Positions 14,834 through 25,700 of a stretch of 29,120 nucleotides of DNA are shown in pieces. The stretch's first letter is position 1; each line of letters starts with the position of its first letter. Position numbers and translations under genes: made by a program. The notes below the pieces were generated by a model, which made no database searches, had not been told where the DNA came from, and was given only the letters and a program-made list of their open reading frames with translations. Source of the DNA: Lachnospiraceae bacterium UBA1066 (GTDB taxonomy: Bacteria > Bacillota > Clostridia > Lachnospirales > Lachnospiraceae); the NCBI GenBank assembly GCA_002316215.1, contig DCDB01000274.1:1-29120 (forward strand), read 5' to 3'.

Positions 14834-16717
14834 TTATTCCTGGCTGTATTTTTCTTTGGATTTCTTTATGACAAATATGGCCACGCAGCCCAGGATCACG
14901 ATAAGTCCGATCACTGTGAAAATAATGGTGCCAACGCTGCCGGTGGAGGGAAGGGTAATACCCGACTTATCTTCGATGCCGAAGTTAAGCTTACCGGTCG
15001 ATCCGACAACACTCTGGCTGGAGATCGTCGTGTCTGCAAGAGCGCCGGTCTTCTGGCCGGTAGTTGCATCAACTACAGCTGTCAGCGTGATGGAAATGTC
15101 GCTGACCTTGGAATAGCCTTGAGGAGCCTCAGTCTCGGACAGCGTGTAGGTACCTTCATCCAGACCGGTCATCCACAAGTTAGTAGCTTTTACATTACTG
15201 GAATTGCCACCGGTGATCAGCGCGCTCGTCACAATCTGAGTGCCGATTTTAGCATAAACCGTTGTAGTTCCAGCTTCTGCTGCCGTCGTGCAGGCTGCGT
15301 CCGTGTAATAAGTAATTCCGGAAGCCGGTGTGGCGGAGAAATAGGTGTAGTGGCCGTCTGTACCCGGTATAAACCAGAGTACGCTGCCGGCGCTATTCTT
15401 AAGCTGGAATTTGGCGCCAGCCAGTTCTTTAGCGACATTCTCATTCCCGATTTTATCAGTATAATACTTGTCCAGATTCACTTCATAGGTGAAGGTTTTG
15501 GTGTTGTCGGTCAGTGTACCGATATCGTCGGTGTTAGCCGGATTGCGGGAATACTGGTATGTAACACTGTTGGGGTTCCCGGCAGTGCCGCCGATCACTG
15601 CGTCAGCGGTGAGCTTTGCGTTATAAAGGAATATGAACTGTTTATACTTTGCGCTTAAGGCCGTGGTGGCTTTCTTAGTGTTCGTATCGTAGGTCCCGGT
15701 TACGACGTCGCTAAAGTTTGCACTATTCAATGCGGTTGTAAAAGACGTGTTGCCGGCTCCCGGCGTTGTTGTGAACCATGAGGTAGCATTGACGGCGCCG
15801 TTTATTAATGCAAGCTCCGTGGCAGTCTCGTTGCCCGTCAGCGTGCCTGTGTAGGTGTTGGGGATAGCATACACCGTCATGCTGTCGTCAACATAGGTCT
15901 GGTTGGTCAGCGTATCACTGATCTGCAGTTTTATCTTTGTGGTGTCCAAAGTCTGACCTGCGGCAACATTCCACTGAGGAGCGCCAATAGCGACTTTGTA
16001 ATTCAGGGTCTGATTGATAAACTGATCCGCCGTCTTACCGTAGTTCGTGTCTTCCGCTGCCTTGACGGTCTTTACGATGTCTACTGTTTTGTTCTTCGCA
16101 TTGGCCGTAACGTCGGCGTACCAGCCATTGTCATTAAACGGAACCGTTACGAGCATTGGCACAATGGCGGTATACTGTCCATTTGCATCACCGGAAGTGC
16201 CCTGAACGATGTAGTACGTGCCCATGTCCATGTTGCTGAATGTCACAGAACCGGCTGTTGCAGCCGGAGTCGTAACCGGGGTAATACCGGACAGGTCAGC
16301 GGATGCCAGAGCGTTCATCAGCGTAGAAAGATAGGTCGTAGAGGCCTTGTACGCATTACTCAGATCGTCAATAGAATTAATGCCCAGAGTTGTCCAAACA
16401 GCGCTGAAATTCGAATTAAGAGCTACGGACGCTACTGTACCGTTTTCATTCAGCGTGATGTCGATAAGTCTATAGGCTTTCAGCGTAGCGTTCGCGTTGA
16501 CATTGTTCACGGTAATATTCGCTTTGGCAGTTGTTCCGCCTGCCGTAATTGCAGTAGCGCTGCCCGCCTTGGCAAGCTGCAGGGCCGCGTAGATTGAGTC
16601 CGCTGAATTGTTGTTAACATTTAAATCAATTTCCTCTGCCATGACTGGAACAGCCATTGTCATCATCATAACAACTGAAAGTGCCATCGCCAAAAATTTC
16701 CTAATTCGTTTTTTCAT
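14834..16717 (-). CDS. LPSTG major pilin (isopeptide-forming fimbrial subunit)
   Basis: 627-residue secreted pilin. The signal peptide ends at PVMA-EE (27). The pilin motif appears as WYADVTANAK, matching the spacing of WxxxVxVYPK with Lys208 as the likely acceptor for polymerisation, although YP is replaced by NA. VDIVKTVK starts the next Ig-like domain, as in other backbone pilins. A C-terminal Cna-B/SpaA domain holds the E-box YTLSETEAPQGY (524-535, Glu528) that catalyses an internal Lys-Asn isopeptide. The sorting signal is LPSTG (589-593), then a hydrophobic helix and KKSKEK. The start is supported by AGAAGGAGTACC. It sits between the giant adhesin gene and the sortases, the usual order for a pilus operon. 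Confidence 0.95.
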   Translation of the reverse strand: MKKRIRKFLAMALSVVMMMTMAVPVMAEEIDLNVNNNSADSIYAALQLAKAGSATAITAGGTTAKANITVNNVNANATLKAYRLIDITLNENGTVASVALNSNFSAVWTTLGINSIDDLSNAYKASTTYLSTLMNALASADLSGITPVTTPAATAGSVTFSNMDMGTYYIVQGTSGDANGQYTAIVPMLVTVPFNDNGWYADVTANAKNKTVDIVKTVKAAEDTNYGKTADQFINQTLNYKVAIGAPQWNVAAGQTLDTTKIKLQISDTLTNQTYVDDSMTVYAIPNTYTGTLTGNETATELALINGAVNATSWFTTTPGAGNTSFTTALNSANFSDVVTGTYDTNTKKATTALSAKYKQFIFLYNAKLTADAVIGGTAGNPNSVTYQYSRNPANTDDIGTLTDNTKTFTYEVNLDKYYTDKIGNENVAKELAGAKFQLKNSAGSVLWFIPGTDGHYTYFSATPASGITYYTDAACTTAAEAGTTTVYAKIGTQIVTSALITGGNSSNVKATNLWMTGLDEGTYTLSETEAPQGYSKVSDISITLTAVVDATTGQKTGALADTTISSQSVVGSTGKLNFGIEDKSGITLPSTGSVGTIIFTVIGLIVILGCVAIFVIKKSKEKYSQE

Positions 16718-16784
16718 GGTACTCCTTCTTTCTTTTTTTTATGATTTTTTTGTATAGTTGCCATGCAAAATCCTTATCTTGCTA

Positions 16785-19700
16785 TCACACCTCCTTTACC
16801 GGCCGGCTGCGGCACCGTGCCATACGTTCCCCGGTTCCCGCCATAACCGGGACTGCACACTTCCTGCTTCGAAGAGCAAACAGCACCGCTGCGGCAAGCA
16901 TCACCAAAAATCCGATGTGGTATCCCCACCAAAGGCCGCTGCCGGTACTGGGGAGAAGAATGTTGATAATCCTTTCATAGTGATTCGTCACCGTTACAGC
17001 TGCTCCTGCTCCCGGTAAAACGCCTGTTGCAGGCGTGGCGCTCGTATTTGTAAATCCTGAGGGTATATTCTGCTCTGTGACGCGATACAGCGCCCCCAGA
17101 GGCAAATTATTGAAGACTGCCGTCTCCTCAGCCGTCAGGGTAAATGTACCGGCTGCGCCGGTTCTTAGTATACGATTGCCGACGGAATAGAGCCGATTTG
17201 CAAATGGTGTATAAGTAATGTTGCCCGTCGCATCCGCTGTACCCGTCTCCAGCAGGAACGTAAACACTGCGTCGGCCGGCGCGTGATCTCCGGTCACATG
17301 CTTAGTCACGGCAAGTACTCTGTTTATTCTGTAGTCATTTTCAAACGTCAGTGTCGGCGCTGTATCCGTCACAGTTCCCGTGTAGCCGAGCGGATCAGCC
17401 GGGGTGGTCTGCGTATAGCCCAGCTTATACGTTTCCTTTACGTTGTACGCCGTACCCGCCGGAATGCCGTAAAACAGCGCCTGCTGCTTTGATGTGATCG
17501 TGAATTGTCCGTTTGCGTCGGTCGTACCCTCGCCAGTACGGGTGCCGTTTGCGTCATACAGCCAATAGCTTTGATTCGGCGCCAGTGTTCCGTTCAGCAT
17601 CAGGGTGAAGGTGAACGCATCGTTTTCCGGCGGCGTGTCGCCGGTCGTGGAGATCACATTCTTTCGGACCAGAAACGCGGCCTGCGCATTGGTGAACGCT
17701 GCAGTAACACCGCTTGAGCTCGTTGTTCCTGCAGTGTCTGACGACGACGCCAGCCAGTAATCGTGCGCCGGAGCGTCTGCGGCCGTCACGTCGACATAGG
17801 TGCCGTCCGCCTTTTGCAGGACTTCGTGCACCTCATAATCGACAGCAGCCGGTACATCGGAGAACACGGCGTATTGTCCCGCCTTAAGAGAAAATACGCC
17901 CAGCGAGTTGGTGTGGCCGGTCGTGCTTACGACCATACCTTTGCTGTCATAAACGGTAAAGTCTTTCATCGCGTAGTCGGTACCGGCCACGGAAATGCGG
18001 AACAGATAGCTTGTGTCATCCGGTATCGCCAGACCGGACGGCAAGGACATTGCCTTGCGCACCGTGATGGAACCAGCTTTATTCCCGTATGTGTTTACAA
18101 ATTTTTCGCTGGCCCCTGTACTCGGCATGATTCCCTGGATATCTGTCCCTGCGGCAGGCTCCACCTGCTGCCATCCGTCGAGCGGCATTTCCCTGATTTC
18201 GTACTTTTTGCCTGTGCCAAGATATTTGAACACCGCGTACTGCCTGCCCGTCAGGGTGAATTCACCATACTCGTCCGTCGTCCAGGGCAGTCTGACCGAC
18301 ACGCCGTTTACAGTCTGATCATTGAACACCTCTGCGCCAGTATCACTTCTATAAAGCCTGTATTCCTCATTGGCGTAAGGCGCGTCATCCACAGTGAGCT
18401 TAAATGTGAAATTAGTCGTATATATATCGCCGGAAAGAACGGATTTGCTTATCTTCAGGTCCGGTGAATTGTGATAGGTGTTCGTATAGGTCAGTCCGTT
18501 GGTAATTCCACCGTAGATCCAGCCTGTTCTCTCTGTCATCTGAAGCTGCAGATATACCTGGTCTACAGGCGTATAAATATCAAGGGTACTTCCGTCTGCA
18601 GCTACCGCCGTTGTATAGCCGTTCGCTGGCGTCTCGTCGACGCGGTATATCGTTCCTCCCCTGTCAACATCTGAATATGAATAGTTAAAGCCGGAACCGG
18701 TAGGATCCATATTTTCAAATTTGGCGTATTGTCCGGCCTTAAGGGTGAACACACCGCTGTCATCCGTGCGATACGGTCCGCCGTCAGTGATCTGCGTATC
18801 GTCAGACGTATCGTCCGGCGTGCCATTGTCGTTCCACAGTGTATAAGCCTGCCCTGCTACGATCGTTTTCGACGATATGACAGGATGTTCTGCGACCCAA
18901 TCGTACTTACTGAGCGTAAATGAAAACACAGTCTCGGGCGCTGATTGTCCTGACACCTGTTTGGCAACCGTAAAGCTTGCCTTTTTGGGCGGTAACAGGG
19001 AATTATCAATATCACCATACTCATATCCGATAAAAGTGCCATATGCCGGATCCGTCTGCTCCGCTACCTCCACAAGTTTATACTGGCTCTGGTTCCCACC
19101 GCTGTCGATCCCGTTCAGTGGATCATTCGTCTCTATTCCGATCTGTGGTATAACCACATAGCCTGCCTCAGTAGTGGAAGTTGTTGACGTAACATGTTTT
19201 ACAGACTTTGTCACAATGTATCCGTTGGCATCCGAATAACCTGCTATGTTATACCTGTTTGCACTGGTACTTACATCATACCAGGCTACGCCCACCGCAG
19301 GGACCCATCCGCCTGAACCATTATTTTGCAGCAGCTGGAAGGTAATGTTTTTGTCCACGGTAGCCAGTGCCGCTGTTTGTGCTGCAAAGCTATAGTCATC
19401 GGTACTTGTTGAGATTCCCGTGCTGCTGTTTATTTCATAGACAACCTTGTTCCCCAGAGCACCTTGTTTTTGTACACCGTTTTGCGTGTAGTAAAACAAG
19501 ATATGTTTGTATGTCGTCTGAAGATTTTTACTGCCTTCATTGACGATATTGGTATAGCTTGTGTTGGCATTACCACTCAGCGTTCCTGTTGTTATCTCAC
19601 TGACCGGGTTTTCAAGCACCCAGGACACAGAGACCTGTTTCAGAACTCCGCTCACCGGGTCGTTATAGGATAAGGTGTTCCCACGCAGAGTGTGAACGTT

Positions 19701-22700
19701 TGTGTACTCTGTAACACGATAATCCCATCCTGCATTCAGATTCAGCAAAGTCGCCGTTTCTCCCGGATAGAGCGGAATAATGCCCGGGACATTGCTGTTA
19801 TTGTAAAATCCTGTGTAACTCAGCTTATCCCCGGATGAAATATACCATGTATGCGCATAGTATTTCGTTCCGCCCGCGTACATACGGTTCGGCACTACAT
19901 AATTGCCAGTGTACGGCACATAGCCGTTTCCGTCGTGTTTATCCACCTCCGCGCGGAAGAGACTGGTCAGTGACGAAGGGTATGCACCATTCAGATATTC
20001 GTCGGCAATGCTGTCACTCGAACTGCTGACCTTCCCATTGGTTCCATAATTATTATGATAGGCCAGGATCGCCTGCCAGACATCGGCCGTTATCCCTGCG
20101 CCCGGCTTTACGCTTTTCGTAATGCTGAGAGTATTGGGCAGTGTATCTCTGTAATTAACATAGGACGCAGTGGTCGCAGTACCAGTATCCGTTATAGTCC
20201 CTGTGGTATTGTCCGGGGTCTGGATATAATCCGGATCCGCGGCTTCGACCACGCGATAGGCGGTGCCTATCTTCACATCGTCGAAATGCGCTGTCTGTCC
20301 GTGTTTCAGAGTAAAAGTACCCGTACTGCTGGTCGTACCGCTGCTGGTGGTGCCGTCCGCGTTTTTGAGAGTGTATGTTTTGTTCGCGTAAGGCTCAAGG
20401 TCCGACGCCACGTTATCCCCCGTACTGTCCACGTACAGCGTAAAGGTAAACGGATGCTGAGCTGCGGTACTTATTTCCGAGCTCGGACATACTACCGTTT
20501 TTTTAACCTCCAGCGCTGTCGTCTGATCTGTATTTAAATAAGTAGCGCTGGCATCAGAAGCATAAGTCGGTGTCTTACCGGAGACCTCGCCGCTGCCCTT
20601 ATATCTCTGCTGCTGAACAGCTGTCAGTGCCTCCGTGAAGCGGTAAGCGGTATTCCCGGCTATATGAGTTAATTTTACTGTCTGGCCGGCAGTCAGTGAA
20701 AAGCCGCCCTGATCATCGGTCGTGCCCGTGCCGGTCTGATTGCCCGACGCGTCAAGCAGCACATAATTCTTATTTGCCCAGGGTTCGCTGTCGGCTGCTG
20801 TACCGTCCGCGTTTTGATCCACATAAATATGAAAGACAAAAGTCTCGTTTGATGTCAGAGTTTTCCCATCCAGATCCTTGACTGTTTTAGTGAGGTCAAT
20901 ATCTTTCCAGTTATAGCTGTTCTGGATTACAGCAGAAGCGTAGGGCGCTGTCGCCGTACCTGACACCGTGTCCTGCACCGGCGTATAATCCGCTGCCGCG
21001 CTCATGCCTGTCTCTGTAAACTTGTAAGTGTCCCCGCTGTTTTGTACGACACAGATGCGCTGTCCGGCCTTCAGTGTAAACCGCCCATTCGTATCAGTCG
21101 TCAGTGTATTCAGGATAGTCTGGTCCTTATCCATAGATACCGCAGGATCCACGATATAATAGGTATGTTCCCTGGCAAGCTCACCATTGAGATACATTTC
21201 AAAGGTAAAGGTGTCATCCGCGTTGGTGCCGGAGGTAGCATACAGAACATTCTTTTCAAAGTAGGTCAGCGGGTGATAGGTATTCGTAAACTGCGCGGCT
21301 GATTCAGCCGTATCCGACAAGGTTCCTTCCGCTCCGGAAGACTCACTTGTCCAGAAGATTCCAGTGTCCTCGGTAACCTTATAGCTCGTTCCGGCAGGGA
21401 GACCATCAAACTCCGCTTTCTGCCCCTTTTTCAGCTTCAGTATGCCGCTGCCGTCCGTGCCCCGGATCTGCCCGTCCGACACCAGCTGATATACATTGTT
21501 CGCGTCCTTTTCATACAGCTTGTACTGGCGATCTGCGTAAGGCTTGCCGTCCACGGTGACAGTGAAGGAAAAAGTACTGTTCGGCGCGTCTGTGCCAAGC
21601 ACATCTGCTTTTTCGACTGACAGCTGCGCAGGCTTGTATAGTTTGATTGATGTTGAGTTGCCGATCGTCGTATCCGAACTTGCGGTGCCTGTACTTGCCT
21701 GGGATACTGTGGCAAAGTACGCCGGGTTGTTATAGGCATAGGTTGCCGGGGAGTTCGGGTCCATGGCCGAACTGTTGCCGGAAGCATTGTTCTGCATACC
21801 AGCCGGCGCGCGCATGGTTATCGTGAAAGTGAGAGCACCGTTTTCAGCCATCGTATAAGGGGTGCCGTTGGTTTGAGTGGTCAGGTCGTAAGCCACTGCC
21901 TTTATATTGGCCGGATCCCCGATATAATCCGTGAAAAGTGTCCACCCGGAGCCGGCGGCGGTGAGATAATTCGTGATCGTAGCCGGCGCAGAATTATATG
22001 TCGCAGCGGGATAGGCGATATCCCGGTTCGTGGCATAGTACACCTTGACATCGATCCCCAGGGCCTTCAGCGCATCCACATTAGTAGATACGAACGTGCC
22101 GTACCAGCAGTTGCTCTCGAAAACGTGCGCATCATTTGCCGCCCTGGAGGGAATTGAATTCTCAAGCCTGTCGATAAGAACAATGTTGCCTGCTGTATTG
22201 CTGCCGGTGTTCATCGATACCGTATAGGTGTACGTCTTGCCCAGTTCTACACCGCTCGCGTCGACCTCCGGCGCACCGTATGTGTTCGCGTCCTCCTTGA
22301 CGAGTTTGCTTATGCCAGTTGATGCCGCCATGGCGGAATCAAGCCGTACCGCGTAAGTCGCGTAGATCACATTTTTTTCCGTTGTATCATTATCGCCGTC
22401 AAGGTCGGACAGATACGAAGTTTCGGTACCGGGGATATCCGTTGAAGAAGGAGCCCCGCTGCCGTTATCTGCAAAAGCCGTGCCTTTCATCGCGTCCGGT
22501 GTCTGGAAAGCCGCGGTATTCGGCGCATTATTGCATGACGGATAATCTGACCACTTGTAGTAGGCTCCGAAGTTTACCCCCCAGTTGGATGTCCAGCTTT
22601 TTGTATCAAAGTGATAGAGCGCGCTGTTTTCTCCTGCATAGGTAATGGTAAAAGTGACCAGCTGTCTTCCGCTTCCCTTATAATCTGCTGTAACGCTGGT

Positions 22701-25700
22701 GGATACCGATACACCGTCTGTCAGCCATGATCCTATATCCGATTCGCCGATGCCGATAAGGTACACGCCATCTTTATCGAGCCTGCCTGCTGTTACCGGT
22801 TTGGACGGGTCGAAGCGTATCCCCTGCGGTAAAAGATCATAGATCGTGACCGTATTCCTGTCGGCTGTTATCCCGTTGTCCAGAAGCACATTCACTCCGT
22901 CCTGGCTGTAAACGGAATAACCATCTGCGGCACCGATCTGATACGTCAGGTCGACACGGCCAAGTGAGAGATTATTTCTCGCCGTGCCGTATTTGGCGAT
23001 ACTATTTATTCCTTTGAGATCTGTCAGAATTGCGGAAGCGCTTCTACGCTGCAAAATGGTGTTGTACAGATGCAGCGTTTCCGTTTCCAGTCCAAGACTG
23101 CTGAATGCATCATACAGTTCGCCGCTCTTAGTATTATCATCGCTTGAACTTATGCCCTGAAGATACTCACCGGGACGCGCAGTAGCTGTAGCATACCTGC
23201 CGCCAAGGTTCTGCACCGTAAGCTGGGTAGCATTTGGATCTGCAAGCAGCTGTGCCACCCTTGGTGAATCTTTTCTCAGCGCGGTATTAATTGTCATATA
23301 GCATTGTGTCTCATAATCATTCCCGCTGTGCTCCACCTTGATACGATAGATACCCTTATCGATCCACTCCTGCGGCAGTTGGTATTCATTTATAAGATAC
23401 TTACTAATCTGGGTATAGGGGACATCTGCTACATGCTGCCAGGTGTCAGTTTTCCCGGGTTCCGCCGTCATGACCCATATCGAGCTGTCCAGGCCTTCCG
23501 ACTGGAGCGGTGTCTGATTCTCATAAATGTTGATCCCATAATCTAGTACTGTTATACTTACAGAAGTATAGTAGTAATCCTGGTAGTTCATCTCAACGTA
23601 ATCATGAGCATTTGATTTTATATACTGGATATCATCAACTGTATCAAGCGTGTAAGTGTAATCCGCGGAATGATCCGTTCTCGTGCCATCCCCGTTTGGA
23701 GTATAGATCAGGTCGTATCCACGTATGTTTGCACGTACCAGCCAGTCATGCGGCAGTACGGTATCCTCGCCTGCTATCTGATTTTTTTTATAAACAGCCA
23801 GCCAGGAAGGCTCCGTAACCGGGTCTACCTGACCAGAATAATACTTTTCTACATGGCCAGTATCACCGCCATATAACCAGTTGTATGCTTCCCAATTCCA
23901 GGTAGCGCTGTCACTTTTCGTCCTGGCGATATTGTCATCCACGCCGGTCAGCGTAACACTGATGGAGTTGTTTACCTGGTTATCATGGTTTACTCCGGCT
24001 TTGCCCGTTGCCGGATCGAGCGGATACGCGACAAGGGAATATACATAGATCTTTCCTGAAGTGTTGGCGGGGAAAAGCTGGCCAAGACCGTACAGAGCCT
24101 GATTCGTTACGGTGATGGTATCACCGGGAGTATTATATTGCTTAGAGCCATAAATGGTATCATTTTCTTTAATATACTGGCCGATCACCGTACCGCCCGC
24201 GTCCGGCGTATCTTTAATGGTCAGATTCCATGGCTGATCCGCTACGCCCTGGATCTCCGTACGCCAAAGCACATAATGATTGTTCGTGAAGTCGGCTGTA
24301 AACCCTGCCGGCAGCGCATTGCCCATCGCTGTTTCAATCTGACTCTGCGTGTACAGCTCAGGGTAGATCACGGAGCCGTTCTCTTCGTACGCGACCTTGT
24401 CGGTCACACTCAACTCTGTCTTTGTATCAATGCTGCCGGTGAGAGTGATATCTGCGTTGCCGTCCACACCCTTGACCGTGATATCCGGCTGAATGGTCCA
24501 GTGCGTACCGGCCGCGCCTATGCTGCTGTCCACACTCGCCATGTCGTCGATGGCGTAAAAAATCTGCAGCAGGTTGTTGCTGCCGGAGATAATGGGCTTA
24601 TAGTTCGTAATGACAAGCTCATTCGTGTTGGTGTCGATAGTGTAGTTGAAGGAGCTGGAGCTGCTGGTGGCCGGGGCTTCCGGCACGCCGATATCCGAAG
24701 GCGTCACAGGATTGCCATATCTGTCATTGTAGATGGAGTAAGGAACCCGGATGACTACCTCGCCGACAGCGTAATCGGTGTCGTTATGGAAATCAAGCTG
24801 GTACTTGATCGTCTGTTTTACCCAATCCATATTGCCGATCAGATCCTGAACGGTATCTGTCTTCGTGGTTGCCAGGTTGTTTGCGTACAGCACATAATAC
24901 GCATTGAAGCGGTAATCGCTGCTGCCTACCAATTGCGGCTCGAGTGCAAACATCATACTTGCAGCATCTGATGCGGGCGCAGAAGTTTCTTCATGTGCAC
25001 CTTTTATAGTGTATCCGAGCGCATTTTCCACCGTGGATGTCTGTTCATCCGGGAACTCCAGAGCGACTGCCTTCTCTTCCACTATTTTTGTTTGCGCTTC
25101 ATCAATGTTATTCTGCAGATTGGAATCTGACGCAAGTGCCTCAGATTTCTCTGTTCCTGTCTGCGCTTCATCAGAGTTATTCTGCAGGCTGGGATCTGAT
25201 GCGGATGTCTCAGATTCCTGTATTTTTGTCTGACTTTCATCAATATTACCTTGCGGGCTGGATTCCGACGCAGGTGCCTTCGTTATCGCAGCCGATTCAT
25301 CAGTTGCAGATTCTGAGGAATCAGAAGCAGAAGACGACTCCGTCTGAGGAGAAGTGGTAATGTCCGTGGTCGTCTCAGAAGAAGGGGTAGTGCCCGTGGC
25401 CGTCTCAGAAGAAAGGGGAGTGCCCGTGGCCGCCTCAGAAGGAAGGGGAGTGCCCGTGGCCGTCTCAGAAGAAGGGGTAGTGCCTGTGGCCGTCTCAGGA
25501 GAAGCGGCAATGCCTGCCGTTGTCTCATCCTCATAGCAGGCGTCCGTATGCGTATGTTCTTCTTTACCGCACGTCAGCGTATAACAGCTTGCGTCATGGA
25601 CGTGCGCCGGGTCGGTGTTTGTGCAGGTCAGCGTATAGCAGGCATCCGTGTGCGTATGTTCTTCTTTGCCACAGATCAGAACTTTTTGCGCATCCGATGT

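Noticed and set aside
18105..18130. Internal IMPSTGA motif in the giant adhesin as a sorting signal
   Set aside because: It is not followed by a hydrophobic helix and basic tail, and lies inside the stalk. The real signal is LPSTG near the C-terminus.
17763..18467. Plus-strand frames within the giant adhesin (also 24138-24971 and others)
   Set aside because: Shadows caused by the repetitive composition of the minus-strand gene; the minus frame is open for 9 kb with clear domains.
25351..25515. Regularly spaced repeats as a CRISPR array
   Set aside because: Units are contiguous 30-bp repeats without unique spacers and translate in frame as a Ser/Thr-rich segment of the adhesin.
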